A DNA stretch of 64,000 nucleotides from Micromonospora sp. NBC_00389 (GTDB taxonomy: Bacteria > Actinomycetota > Actinomycetes > Mycobacteriales > Micromonosporaceae). The DNA is taken from assembly GCF_036059255.1 (NCBI RefSeq), contig NZ_CP107947.1, positions 2,232,001 to 2,296,000 on the forward strand, written 5' to 3'. The position numbers and the translations under genes are program-made. Below the pieces are notes generated by a model. That model had not been told where the DNA came from, did not search any database, and was given only the letters and a program-made list of their open reading frames with translations. Below are positions 16,620 to 24,072 of the stretch, piece by piece (position 1 is the stretch's first letter; each line of letters begins with the position of its first letter).

Positions 16620-17396
16620 GTGCCGACCTCGGTGCTCCTCGCCGTCCTCGCCGCCGCTGGCCTGCTCGCCCTGGCCCCGGCGTTGGTCCGCCGGTACGAC
16701 GCCACCGAGCGGCTGGTGGCGGAGCGGGCGCAGTCGACGGCGCGGGTGCTCCAGCGCCGCCGGCGACGCCGCACTGTGCCGGGACGGCGACCCGTTCACC
16801 CTCCGCGTTCGCTGGTCGTCACCCTCAGTGAGGATGCGACTACCGGAGTGCTGACCGCGCCGGTCTCCGCGCCTCCGGCGGGCCGCCGCTCCGGCCGGCT
16901 GCGAGCCGTGCCCCCCGCCCCGAAGCGGTCCCGCCGCCGCCCGCCGCCCCGCCGGCAGCACACCCCCGCCGTGTACCGCCGTCGCCGGGTGCTCGCCGCC
17001 CTGTTGCTGCTCAACTTCGTCGAGTTGATCGGCGTGCTGTTCGTCAGCCCCGGCTTCTGGATCAGCTTCTCGGTCACGTTCCTGCTGCTGGCCGTGTACG
17101 TCGTCCACCTGCGGGGTCAGGCACTGGCCGGCCGCCGTCGGCGCCGCGCCCGGGCCCGGGAGGCGGCCTGGCTGGCCGCCCGGCAGGCCGAGGTGCGCCG
17201 CGAGCAGGCCCGCCGGGCAACGGCCCGGCGGGAGGTCCAGCGCCGCCTGGCCGCCCAGCGCGAGGGGGTACGCCGGGCCGCGATGGGCCTGGACCGGCCG
17301 GGCGACCTGCCGGCTGCGGTCAACGGCGGATCGGTCTCGTACCGGCGGTCGGGCGGACTGCGCGGACGCCCCTACGAGGCCGGCCGCGGCGCCTGA
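16620..17396 (+). CDS. glpR: Divisome membrane protein SepX/GlpR (Glp receptor)
   Basis: 258 residues from the GTG at 16620, five bases after GGGAGGGG; GTGs at 16602 and 16614 are alternatives. One N-terminal helix (about 2-20), a long basic Arg/Pro-rich cytoplasmic region, two membrane helices (about 125-142 and 144-160, NFVELIGVLFVSPGFWISFS) and a highly basic coiled-coil-like tail with RRRARAREAAWLAARQAEV. Position after galU-glp-rimJ and this topology match the SepX/GlpR family, which recruits the gephyrin-like Glp to the septum in Corynebacterium and is needed for division in Streptomyces. The stop codon lies inside the first unit of the 30-bp repeat array. Confidence 0.75.
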   Translation: MPTSVLLAVLAAAGLLALAPALVRRYDATERLVAERAQSTARVLQRRRRRRTVPGRRPVHPPRSLVVTLSEDATTGVLTAPVSAPPAGRRSGRLRAVPPAPKRSRRRPPPRRQHTPAVYRRRRVLAALLLLNFVELIGVLFVSPGFWISFSVTFLLLAVYVVHLRGQALAGRRRRRARAREAAWLAARQAEVRREQARRATARREVQRRLAAQREGVRRAAMGLDRPGDLPAAVNGGSVSYRRSGGLRGRPYEAGRGA

Positions 17397-17520
17397 TCGA
17401 CCCGGCGCGGCCGCTGCGGCGCCTGATCGACCCGGCGCGGCCGCTGCGGTGCTTGATCGTCCCCGCGCGGCCCGGTCGCGCTTGATCGTCCCCGCGCGGC
17501 CCGGTCGCGCTTGATCCGCC
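17391..17520. repeat. Short tandem repeats, 29-30 bp, five copies
   Basis: Units begin with GCCTGATCGA or GCTTGATCG at 17391, 17421, 17451, 17480 and 17509 and continue with CCCGGCGCGGCCGCTGCG or a variant. Copies 1-2 and copies 3-4 are nearly identical pairs. The shared core CTTGATCG continues into the long repeats that follow. The first unit includes the glpR stop codon. Confidence 0.85.
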
Positions 17521-17564
17521 CCGCGCGGCCAGCTGCGGCGATCCTCTCCCTGGCGGGGCGCGAG

Positions 17565-17900
17565 CGCTTGATCGACTCCAGGGCGCCGATGTGGGGGTGT
17601 CCGTCCGCGGCGATACCCCCATTTCGGCGAGCTGCCGGCGCCGACGCTTGATCGACTCCGGGGCGGCGATGTGGGGGTGTCCGTCCGCGGCGATACCCCA
17701 CGTCGGCTCGCCGCCGGCGCTGGCGCTTGATCGACTCCAGGGTGCCGATATGGGGGTATCCGTCCGCGGTGACCCCCATGTCGGCGAGCTGTCGGCGCCG
17801 ACCGCTTGATCGACTCGAGGGCGCCGATGTGGGGGTGTCCGTCCGCGGCGATACCCCCATTTCGGCGAGCTGTCGGCGCTGGCGCTTGATCGACTCGTTT
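17565..17900. repeat. Long tandem repeats, about 80 bp, four copies plus a partial one
   Basis: Units start with CGCTTGATCGACTC at 17565, 17645, 17724, 17803 and 17883 (spacing 79-80 bp). Each full unit then has GCGCCGATGTGGGGGTGTC, CGTCCGCGG, a GATACCCCCAT-like arm, and (T)TCGGCGAGCTGTCGGCG. The TGGGGGTGTC and GATACCCCCA arms can pair into a hairpin with a roughly 10-base loop in most units. Because the period is not a multiple of three no frame survives the array, so it is not a repeat protein. It occupies most of the 685-bp gap between glpR and tRNA-Ala; 17901-18037 holds a decayed extra half-unit (TGATACCCCGGTTTCGG) and the tRNA promoter. Confidence 0.88.
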
Positions 17901-18037
17901 CCTGGGGGTCGGGGTGTCGCGGCGTCCGTGATACCCCGGTTTCGGGGACGTCGAGTGGATCTTTGGGGTGGGCGAGCGCCGCGCCGGGGGCGGATTCGCG
18001 GTGAGAGCCGGCGACCTGTTAGCCTTGCTGCCGGCCC

Positions 18038-18070
18038 GCCCGGTGTAAGCCGGGTGGGACCGAAGCCGGT
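18038..18070. repeat. Leader-like direct repeat, copy 1
   Basis: 33-bp sequence (GCCCGGTGTAAGCCGGG, then TGGGACCGAAGCCGGT) directly upstream of tRNA-Ala. It is nearly identical to 25880-25911, differing by one substitution and one base of length. It contains the small stem CCCGG/CCGGG and would be in the 5' leader of the tRNA transcript if the TAGCCT at 18020-18025 is its -10 box. Confidence 0.85.
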
Positions 18071-18081
18071 TCGCCGGCGGA

Positions 18082-18158
18082 GGGGCTGTGGCGCAGACTG
18101 GTAGCGCACCTCGTTCGCATCGAGGGGGTCAGGGGTTCAAATCCCCTCAGCTCCACCA
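18082..18158 (+). tRNA. tRNA-Ala(CGC)
   Basis: 77 bases including an encoded CCA. Acceptor GGGGCTG pairs with CAGCTCC, giving the G3-U70 wobble pair that identifies alanine tRNAs. D-stem GCGC/GCGC, anticodon stem CCTCG/CGAGG with loop TTCGCAT (anticodon CGC, reading GCG), T-arm AGGGG-TTCAAAT-CCCCT, discriminator A. A -10-like TAGCCT lies at 18020-18025. The 3' end abuts an integrase remnant, so the gene has probably served as an attachment site. Confidence 0.97.
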
Positions 18159-18220
18159 GCAACACCGTTGACCAGGGGAAATCCCGCCAGCAAGATCGGC
18201 GGGCAGAGATCCGGCGCAAA

Positions 18221-18373
18221 TCAGCGAGGATCCGGGGCCTTCGGGCCCCGTTTTCGTTTGGCGCTCGCGTCGCGGAGCGCGCCGCTGATGATGTTGCGGC
18301 GGCGGTCCTTCTTCGGCCACCAGCGCACGTAGGTTTCCAGCGTGATCCGCAGGCTGGAGTGCCCCAGCGAGTG
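18221..18373 (-). pseudogene. Tyrosine recombinase (integrase) C-terminal remnant
   Basis: Minus-strand reading gives SLGHSSLRITLETYVRWWPK followed by KDRRRNIISGALRDA and a stop at 18221-18223. The LGHSS...T..TY block is the C-terminal box of phage-type tyrosine integrases, containing the catalytic His and Tyr. The catalytic Arg region and all upstream sequence are missing; homology stops abruptly near 18373. The tail lies 63 bases from the tRNA-Ala 3' end, the usual place of an integrase gene beside its attachment site. It therefore marks a decayed integrated element. Confidence 0.75.
18233..18256 (+). terminator. Intrinsic terminator after tRNA-Ala
   Basis: CGGGGCC (18233-18239), TTCG tetraloop, GGCCCCG (18244-18250), then TTTTCG. 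A textbook rho-independent terminator on the plus strand, 75 bases after the tRNA. It overlaps the last codons of the integrase remnant. Confidence 0.85.
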
Positions 18374-18479
18374 AGAGGTGCGGGGGCCTCGGCCCAGCGC
18401 TGGCGAAGCGTCACGTATCAGCTGAAGCCACCGTGTAACAGATCAAGCGGAGTACGACACTCGGATGATCCGCGTGTCG

Positions 18480-18532
18480 GGTCTCAGGACCTGCGTGGCA
18501 GAACAGTCTCAAGACATGGGTGACACTTTCCG
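18480..18532. mobile_element. Possible insertion-sequence terminal remnant
   Basis: Two related segments, GTCTCAGGACCTGCGTGGCA and GTCTCAAGACATGGGTGACA (16 of 20 identical), lie about 27 bp apart and are followed by CTTTCCGGCTAG. Sequences with GTCTCAAGACAT...GTGACAC resemble terminal or leader regions of IS481/IS3-type elements in actinobacteria as I remember them. No transposase gene remains between the integrase remnant and ltrA. Confidence 0.35.
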
Positions 18533-18533
18533 G

Positions 18534-19715
18534 CTAGCCGGGTGGTGACGGCGGCTCGGGCGGGCGTCTGCGGGCGCGGGCTGCGTCGGATATGGCGATC
18601 CCGGTCAGGACGAGGGCAGCAGCGGCGGCGACCACGACTGGCGGCAGGGGGAGCATCGCCGGTGTCAGGGCGGCCAGCGCAAGGACGCCGATCGGTCGTG
18701 ACCGGGACACGCGGCCGAATACCGCGTGCTCGAAGCGGGCGCGCCCGGCCAGGTACAGCGCGGGTCCACCGAGGATGACGGCGATCCAGGCCGGTGGGGT
18801 GTGCCCGAGTGGATGGGCGATGACAAGTTCGACGCCGACGGCTGCAGCGACCACGCCGGCCACCATGGCCAGGTGGGCGTATGACGCCGATCCGGCGAGG
18901 CGGACCGGGTCGGCAGACACGGCAATCGCTTCCGCCAGGACTTGCCCAGCGCGGTAGATGTAGATCCGCCACAGCAGCACGGTGGTCGCGATCGACACTG
19001 CGAACGCGGCGACCCGGTCCGGCGCGAAGCCGCTGCTGCTCAGCGCCAGTCCGGTAACCAGGATCAGCTCGCCGAGCGCGATGATGAAGAACTGCCGGTA
19101 GCGCTCGGCCAGGTGCTCGCCCGAGATCACAAGGTCTTGGCTGGGCGTACGGCCTGCCCCCGGGGTGGGGAAGCCGATTCTGCCTGCTGTGTGGTCAAGG
19201 ACCACCGCGAGTGCCCACAACGCGCCACGCGCCGTACCGTCCGCGACCGCCCCCGCGATCCACGGCAGCGCCGACAGGCCGTACCAGAACAGCCCGCGCA
19301 CGGCGTGGCGCTGCAGCTCGTGGCCACGCAGAACGGCCACGAGGACGAGCCCGCGGCCGAGCTGGACGGCGACGTAGGCGCCCGCGAAGATCAGACCCGT
19401 GTCGCCGAATGCCTCGGGCACCGCGGCCGCCATCACCAGGCTGCCGACCATGGTCGCGATGACCAGCGCCTGGATTACCGGTCGTTGCGGGTCCGTCCGG
19501 TCGGTTAGCCACGCGGTGCTGGACCAGACCCACCACATGGCCCCCAGCAGCACCAGCGTCCGGAAGGCGCCGCTCCACCCGAGATCCTCGGCCAGGCCGC
19601 GCGAGAGCTGAGCGAGCGCGAGGACAAACACCAGGTCGAAGAAGAGTTCCAGGAACGTAGCCCGCTGTGGATCCCCGGCTTTCCGCACCAGCCCGGCCGC
19701 CCTGCTCGTCGTCAT
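18534..19715 (-). CDS. Low temperature requirement protein A (LtrA) family membrane protein
   Basis: 393 residues with 10-12 membrane helices. The LtrA signature is at the N-terminus: ATFLELFFDLVFVLALAQLS, then AMWWVWSSTAWLTDR, and centrally SGEHLAERYRQFFIIALGE. LtrA was first linked to growth at low temperature in Listeria; the biochemical role is unknown. The ATG at 19715 gives the normal family length; an upstream ATG at 19766 adds 17 unlikely residues. The following 298 bases (19716-20013) hold no convincing gene. Confidence 0.85.
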   Translation of the reverse strand: MTTSRAAGLVRKAGDPQRATFLELFFDLVFVLALAQLSRGLAEDLGWSGAFRTLVLLGAMWWVWSSTAWLTDRTDPQRPVIQALVIATMVGSLVMAAAVPEAFGDTGLIFAGAYVAVQLGRGLVLVAVLRGHELQRHAVRGLFWYGLSALPWIAGAVADGTARGALWALAVVLDHTAGRIGFPTPGAGRTPSQDLVISGEHLAERYRQFFIIALGELILVTGLALSSSGFAPDRVAAFAVSIATTVLLWRIYIYRAGQVLAEAIAVSADPVRLAGSASYAHLAMVAGVVAAAVGVELVIAHPLGHTPPAWIAVILGGPALYLAGRARFEHAVFGRVSRSRPIGVLALAALTPAMLPLPPVVVAAAAALVLTGIAISDAARARRRPPEPPSPPG

Positions 19716-20013
19716 CGGCTCGCCCGTTCTGCCGGCTCTGCTCCAGGTTTGGGGGCATTCTGACATGCGGCAGCGGCGCTGACCGCGGACGGGCTGCCGT
19801 GGACTGGATCGAGCGACCCGCGTTACACGGACGGGCGACGGTCCAGGGACGCGCGGACAGCGGCAGAAGCGTGCACCCGCCCACAAGCGCGGGCTCAAAA
19901 GACGGCCGGAAAGGTTAGGAACGAGTGGTCTTCGATGCGGTTCGGCTGAAGCAGCGCTTACCAGGCGTTCGAGGGGCGCGAAGCGGCGTCGTCAAGGTGG
20001 AGAGCCAGAGCCG

Positions 20014-20970
20014 TCACTCATATCCCATGGCCGGGATGACCTTGCCGAGTGCTTCTTCGATGAACTCGCGGGTTTCGTCGTCGAATTGGTCGTTGCGGTT
20101 CGTCAGCTTGTGCGACTGAAACGTTGAAGGGGTGGCGAAGTCGTCGACGTCGAGCCGTTCGAACAGGGCGCGGCGCTGCCCGGGCCAGTCGGCTGCGAGA
20201 TCTTCTGCTTTCACCTCGATGTATCGCCTGCCCGTCAGGTCGACCGTGTTCTTCCAGGTGAGCCATCGGTGGTAGACCGGCTTGAGGTATGCGAGCGCGC
20301 CGTCGACGGTGGGCGGTGCCCATGGCTGGGCCAGGTGGGATGCGAGCACTGAGACCGGGTGACGCTTGATGTGCACGATGGTCGCTTCGGGGACCAGTTC
20401 CCAGAGGAACTCCATGCACAGCAGGTTGAACGGTGTCTTCTCGCACCAGGTCGGCTTGCCCGCGTCGGCGGCTGCTCCGCCGAACATGGTGTCGATCAGG
20501 CCCCGCAAGATTCCGAGCAGTTCGCCCCGGTCGCTGAAATACCTGGGAAGTACCCGCCGGCGGCTCAGCGGCTCGAACGGCCCGGCAGGCCGGTCGGCGT
20601 TGCCGAAGCCTTCCGCGGGCGCAGGTTCGTCGTATGTGTACGCGATCAACTGCGGCCAAAGCTGTTGCACCGCGTCCCGGTAGCGCCGCTCGCCGACCAG
20701 CTCGGGAACGGTTTTGCCGCGATCGTCGCGCCGGCCGGGCACTCGTACGGTGAGGAAGTCGCTCAGTCGGTGCAGGGCGTCCTCACCGACGGTGGGGTCG
20801 TATCGATCGGTGAGCGCATCGGCCAGGTCCCGCAGGCCACCTGGGTCGATGAGAAACCGGGTCTCCATGGGAATCCGATGGATCAGCGGATGTTCGCCGA
20901 TGATGTCGGCGATCCGTGACGTTCCCGAACGACCCATACCCGCAACGAAGATCGGTGAGGGGCAAGGCAT
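20014..20970 (-). CDS. Sulfotransferase family protein
   Basis: 318 residues. The PAPS-binding 5' loop FVAGMGRSGTSRIADII is at residues 8-24, the 3'-phosphate motif VHIKRHPVSVLASHL near 205-220, and CEKTPFNLL between them. These are the hallmarks of the Sulfotransfer_3 family, which transfers sulfate from PAPS to a hydroxyl or amine of a small molecule or glycan. No biosynthetic genes are adjacent, so the acceptor is unknown. Codon use and GC appear lower than in flanking core genes, consistent with recent acquisition. About 300 bases downstream in plus coordinates (20971-21271) contain no supported gene. Confidence 0.82.
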   Translation of the reverse strand: MPCPSPIFVAGMGRSGTSRIADIIGEHPLIHRIPMETRFLIDPGGLRDLADALTDRYDPTVGEDALHRLSDFLTVRVPGRRDDRGKTVPELVGERRYRDAVQQLWPQLIAYTYDEPAPAEGFGNADRPAGPFEPLSRRRVLPRYFSDRGELLGILRGLIDTMFGGAAADAGKPTWCEKTPFNLLCMEFLWELVPEATIVHIKRHPVSVLASHLAQPWAPPTVDGALAYLKPVYHRWLTWKNTVDLTGRRYIEVKAEDLAADWPGQRRALFERLDVDDFATPSTFQSHKLTNRNDQFDDETREFIEEALGKVIPAMGYE

Positions 20971-21271
20971 GGCGAGCAGTCAAACTCCCAGCCCGGCGCC
21001 TGTGCAAGCCATTTGTCCCCTTCACCCGCTGCTACGGGCCGGACCCGCACCCGCCGCGCCGAGTGCGTGCTGGCGGCCCGCGTCCGGACGCTCGCGCCGC
21101 CGAACCTGGGCCGGGCCGATGGCCCGCCGCAGCGCCTCTGGCCTTCGGCCGCCAGCGCGTCGGTTGCAGCCCGCCGACGGCGCGCCATACGACGAAGCCC
21201 GGGCCGCCTGAGTAGTCAGGTAGGTCCTCGAAACAGAGTCCCCGCCGTGCGCAACACGATAATTTTGCGAT

Positions 21272-21427
21272 ATGGGCATCACCGGGGGCATAGCATGCTT
21301 CTTCTTGGTCGTCGTCATCGTGGCGGGCATCGCGTTCTGGGCGGTGCGGCGCGGGTTCGGCCCGAAGAAGCCACCACCACCATCGGACGTTCTAGAGCCG
21401 CCGCAGCACCCGCGCGACCGTCGCTGA
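21272..21427 (+). CDS. Small single-pass membrane protein (candidate)
   Basis: 51 residues: MGITGGIACFFLVVVIVAGI opens with one hydrophobic helix, then AFWAVRRGFGPKKPPPPSD and a basic end. Basic residues after the helix predict the C-terminus inside. TAATTT at 21260-21265 ends six bases before the ATG and there is no Shine-Dalgarno, so a leaderless transcript is plausible. No homologue recognised. The downstream 21428-21604 holds nothing I can support. Confidence 0.4.
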   Translation: MGITGGIACFFLVVVIVAGIAFWAVRRGFGPKKPPPPSDVLEPPQHPRDRR

Positions 21428-21604
21428 CGCGACCACTGACCAAACCGGGCTTCGAGTCTCAGCAGCAAGAACAATTGACCTCGCCGGACGGGCAGACAAC
21501 CAGGATGATCCACAGCCCCGACCGATCGTCGGGGAGCGTGGTGGTTGCGGGACACGGCGACGACGGCGAGCGGTACACGAGGACCGGGATATTCCTCCCG
21601 CTGA

Positions 21605-22231
21605 CTAGCCAAGGCGCCGGGACGAGATGCTCTCCTGGGCCAACAGTCGCAGCGACGCGACGAGGGTCTCGCCGAGGATGGTTCCGATCACCACGCTCTC
21701 GGCGATCTGATCGGGCTCGGTCCGGGAGGCGACCGCAGCGACCTCCAGTTCGGCGAACCGCTCAACCGCCTCTGCGTAGGAGTCCAGGAAGCTGACCAGG
21801 TGATCCTGGCCGAGCGACCGCAGAACGGAGATGGTTTCGACCAGGGTGGCGATCGCAGGTGAATCCGGCTCGACAGCCCAGCCTCGCCGTTGGAGGAGTT
21901 CTTGCACCTGCATGGCGGCGGCCGTGCGCGCGCTGTCGCCTACGGCCAGCTGCCGACTCGGGGTGACGGCCCGATGCGCCACCCCGATCCGCTCGTGCAG
22001 GGACAGGGTGTCGGAATCGAGCGCGTCCAGCACGGCTCTGACTCTGGCTACCGGAACCTGGGCCAGGTCGATCATGGCTCGGATTAGGCGAAGTCGATTC
22101 AGGTGATGCTCGTCGTAGCTGGCCTGGTTGGGGCTGGTCAGCTCGCCGGGCGGCAGGAGGCTCTCCCGTAGGTAGTACTTGATCGTCGGTACCGCAACCC
22201 CTGACCGCCGACTCAGCTCCGCGATGCGCAT
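21605..22231 (-). CDS. MerR family transcriptional regulator
   Basis: 208 residues from the ATG at 22231, with GGAG six bases upstream; an in-frame ATG at 22252 would add seven residues. The N-terminal MerR helix-turn-helix reads MRIAELSRRSGVAVPTIKYY, followed by LRESLLPPGELTSPNQASYD. The 130-residue C-terminal domain has no Cys cluster, so the ligand is not a metal bound by cysteines. Divergent from the DoxX-like gene, with a nested 40-bp dyad in the shared promoter. The regulator most likely controls DoxX and the two genes that follow. Confidence 0.88.
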   Translation of the reverse strand: MRIAELSRRSGVAVPTIKYYLRESLLPPGELTSPNQASYDEHHLNRLRLIRAMIDLAQVPVARVRAVLDALDSDTLSLHERIGVAHRAVTPSRQLAVGDSARTAAAMQVQELLQRRGWAVEPDSPAIATLVETISVLRSLGQDHLVSFLDSYAEAVERFAELEVAAVASRTEPDQIAESVVIGTILGETLVASLRLLAQESISSRRLG

Positions 22232-22255
22232 CCTTGACTCCGTCTCTCCCATGAT

Positions 22256-22295
22256 GGATAGTACCAGTATCTATAAACAGATAGCTTCACTATCC
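22256..22295. promoter_or_regulatory. Nested dyad operator between MerR and DoxX genes
   Basis: Outer arms GGATAGT (22256-22262) and ACTATCC (22289-22295) and inner arms TATCT (22268-22272) and AGATA (22279-22283) share exactly the same centre (22275.5). The tract is AT-rich in a GC-rich region and overlaps TACTAT (minus) and CACTAT (plus) -10 candidates. Best candidate for the MerR binding site. Confidence 0.7.
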
Positions 22296-22311
22296 GTTGA
22301 AAGAGAAGATC

Positions 22312-22845
22312 ATGCTCGAAGTGATTCTGGTGATCGCCTTGCTGGGCTCACGCCTACTGGGTGCGCTCGGTGTGCGCCGGTTCGCCACCTGGGCGGCCAG
22401 CGCGGCACACGCGATGGCGGTCATGCTCGTCGTCACCGCGGTCGCGCATTTCGTTCCGCCGAGCGTCACCGTGATGCCGAATCACGCCGATCTGGTCCGG
22501 ATGGTGCCGCCAGTCGTGCCGTTCGCCGATGCGATGGTCTACCTGACCGGCGTGCTGGAGCTGCTGGGCGCCGTGGGCCTGGTGTTGACCGCGACTCGCT
22601 GGGCGGCCGGGATCAGCCTTGCCGCGCTCTACGTGCTGCTGCTTCCGGCGAACGTCTACGCCGCCGTCGCCGATGTGCCGTTCAACGGGGATGAGCCGAC
22701 TCCGCTGTGGCTGCGAATCCCACAGCAGGTCCTCTACGTCGTCATCGCTGTCTGGGTGGCCCGATCGGCCGACAGCACCGTGGCCCGACGCGTCCTGCGC
22801 TTGCCGCGCTCCGGCGTCGCAAGATCAGCGACCGTTGCCCGATAG
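22312..22845 (+). CDS. DoxX family membrane protein
   Basis: 177 residues from the ATG at 22312, with AGAGAAG upstream; a TTG at 22297 would add five residues. Four membrane helices (about 4-20, 27-47, 73-95, 102-120) with VVTAVAHFVPPS and MVYLTGVLELLGAVGLVLTA, the latter being the DoxX-like GxxE(L)xGxxG helix. DoxX-type proteins are small membrane proteins linked to oxidative-stress or quinone systems; the role here is unknown. First gene of a three-gene plus-strand group with the two genes below, opposite the MerR gene. Confidence 0.78.
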   Translation: MLEVILVIALLGSRLLGALGVRRFATWAASAAHAMAVMLVVTAVAHFVPPSVTVMPNHADLVRMVPPVVPFADAMVYLTGVLELLGAVGLVLTATRWAAGISLAALYVLLLPANVYAAVADVPFNGDEPTPLWLRIPQQVLYVVIAVWVARSADSTVARRVLRLPRSGVARSATVAR

Positions 22846-22877
22846 CCCCTCGTCAAGCTGATCTGAAGGAGTTCGCC

Positions 22878-23294
22878 GTGCAGACCATGGCTCTCAGTAC
22901 CGAATCCCGCGTGATCGCCGGGGTGGTTCTACTCACCATCGTCACCATCCAGTTCGGCGGCTGGTTCATGACCCGGATCGCCCAGGGCGCTGCGCCGATG
23001 ACCGACTTTCAGAAGTCCTTCGCGCGCGCCGGGCACGGCCATGCCGGCGTACTGGTGATCCTGAGCCTGGTCGGACTGCTCTATGTGGACGCCACGAGCC
23101 TCACCGGCGTCCTGCTGTGGATCGCCCGGTTGGGATTGCCCGTCGCCGCGATCCTGATGCCCGCCGGGTTCTTCGCCTCTTCCGCCGGCAGGAACATCAC
23201 CGGACCCAACAGGTTCGTCTGGGTGCTGTGGATCGGCGCGCTCTCCCTGGCTGCGGGTGTGATCAGCCTCGGCGTCGGCCTGCTGACCGCGTGA
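22878..23294 (+). CDS. Four-helix membrane protein of unknown function
   Basis: 138 residues from the GTG at 22878, with AAGGAG six bases upstream. Four membrane helices: VIAGVVLLTIVTIQFGGWFM, AGVLVILSLVGLLYV, LLWIARLGLPVAAILMPAGF and VLWIGALSLAAGVISLGVGL. FARAGHGHAGVLV contains two conserved-looking histidines before helix 2 that could bind haem or a metal. I do not recognise the family. Starts 32 bases after the DoxX gene and overlaps the acetyltransferase ATG by one base, so these three are one operon. Confidence 0.7.
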   Translation: MQTMALSTESRVIAGVVLLTIVTIQFGGWFMTRIAQGAAPMTDFQKSFARAGHGHAGVLVILSLVGLLYVDATSLTGVLLWIARLGLPVAAILMPAGFFASSAGRNITGPNRFVWVLWIGALSLAAGVISLGVGLLTA

Positions 23295-23800
23295 TGAGAA
23301 TCCGGGTGGTCGGCGTAGATGAACTTGAGGTTCTGCGGGACATCGAGCGTGCAGCCGGACAGTGCTTCCGCGATGTCGGCATGCCGGAGATCGCCGACGA
23401 CGAGCCGCTGCCGGTGGGGGTGCTGTCGGGGTATCAGCGGGCTGGTCGGGGCTGGGTGGCGGTCGACCGGGCCGATCGTCCGGTGGCGTATTTGATCACC
23501 GATCACGTCGACGGGAACCTCCACGTCGAGCAGGTGTCGGTACATCCGGATCATGCGCGCCGGGGAGTGGGCCGGGCGCTGCTGGAGCATGCTGCGGATC
23601 GTGCGATGGCCGGTGGCGTGTTGGCGCTGACGTTGACCACGTTTGCCGAGGTGCCGTGGAACGGGCCGTACTACCTGCGATGTGGCTTCCGGGTCCTGGA
23701 TGAGAGCCAGTGGACGCCAGGGCTCCGTGCGATCCGGCGGCGGGAAGCGGCGCATGGACTGGACCGGTGGCCGCGGGTGTGCATGCGTCGGGATTTGTGA
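23294..23800 (+). CDS. GNAT family N-acetyltransferase
   Basis: 168 residues. The ATG at 23294 overlaps the previous stop (TGATG). GNAT motif A is clear: LHVEQVSVHPDHARRGVGRA (about 80-99) with the R/QxxGxG/A acetyl-CoA loop, followed by LTLTTFAEVPWNGPYYLRCG (motif B). Substrate unknown; its place after DoxX and under the MerR dyad suggests a detoxification or resistance role, which is inference. Confidence 0.85.
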   Translation: MRIRVVGVDELEVLRDIERAAGQCFRDVGMPEIADDEPLPVGVLSGYQRAGRGWVAVDRADRPVAYLITDHVDGNLHVEQVSVHPDHARRGVGRALLEHAADRAMAGGVLALTLTTFAEVPWNGPYYLRCGFRVLDESQWTPGLRAIRRREAAHGLDRWPRVCMRRDL

Positions 23801-23858
23801 GACTTGGCGGCGGCCCGGCGATGCGCGGTGGCGGGGCTCGTGCTTACCGTTGGTGCGG

Positions 23859-24053
23859 TCACTGTCGTACGCCCTGCTCTTTCGGGGGAAGGGGCGGGTC
23901 AGGCTCTCGGCGCGGCCAGCGCGGCGGGGTCTCCGCCGGCACCGGTGCCGGCGGAGACCGTCTGCGTCTGCGGGTCAGGCCGACCCCGACGAGCACGACC
24001 ACCATCCCGGTGGCGATCCGGAGGCCGAAACCGTCGTCGAGTACGGCGGACAA
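23859..24053 (-). pseudogene. Possible truncated membrane transporter C-terminus
   Basis: Minus-strand peptide LSAVLDDGFGLRIATGMVVV followed by LVGVGLTRRRRR, a single hydrophobic helix with a basic end. It resembles the last helix of EamA/DMT-type transporters, where a G...G.VL.L.GV.L pattern is usual. No upstream homology remains; the frame runs into the deaminase gene. Could equally be chance. The rest of 23801-24072 contains nothing else I can support. Confidence 0.3.
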
Positions 24054-24072
24054 GTGATCGACGCTGTGACGA

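Noticed and set aside
14310..17108. A minus-strand open frame of about 930 codons
   Set aside because: It runs antisense through glp, the acetyltransferase and glpR, an effect of high third-position GC; its sequence is low-complexity with no domain.
17391..17900. CRISPR array
   Set aside because: The units abut as tandem repeats with no unique spacers of constant length, and there are no cas genes; the nearby RecB-like nuclease at 5176 is a lone housekeeping-type protein.
17372..18109. Open frames in the repeat array giving peptides such as RRRQLADMGVTADGYPHIG
   Set aside because: The 79-80-bp period shifts the frame at each unit, so no frame covers the array, and no start signal is present. 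Treated as DNA repeats.
21022..21612. Minus-strand frame of about 196 codons opposite the small membrane protein
   Set aside because: Composition is random-looking (Arg/Gly/Ser), no domain or ribosome-binding site; the plus-strand small frame has a hydrophobic helix and a leaderless promoter.
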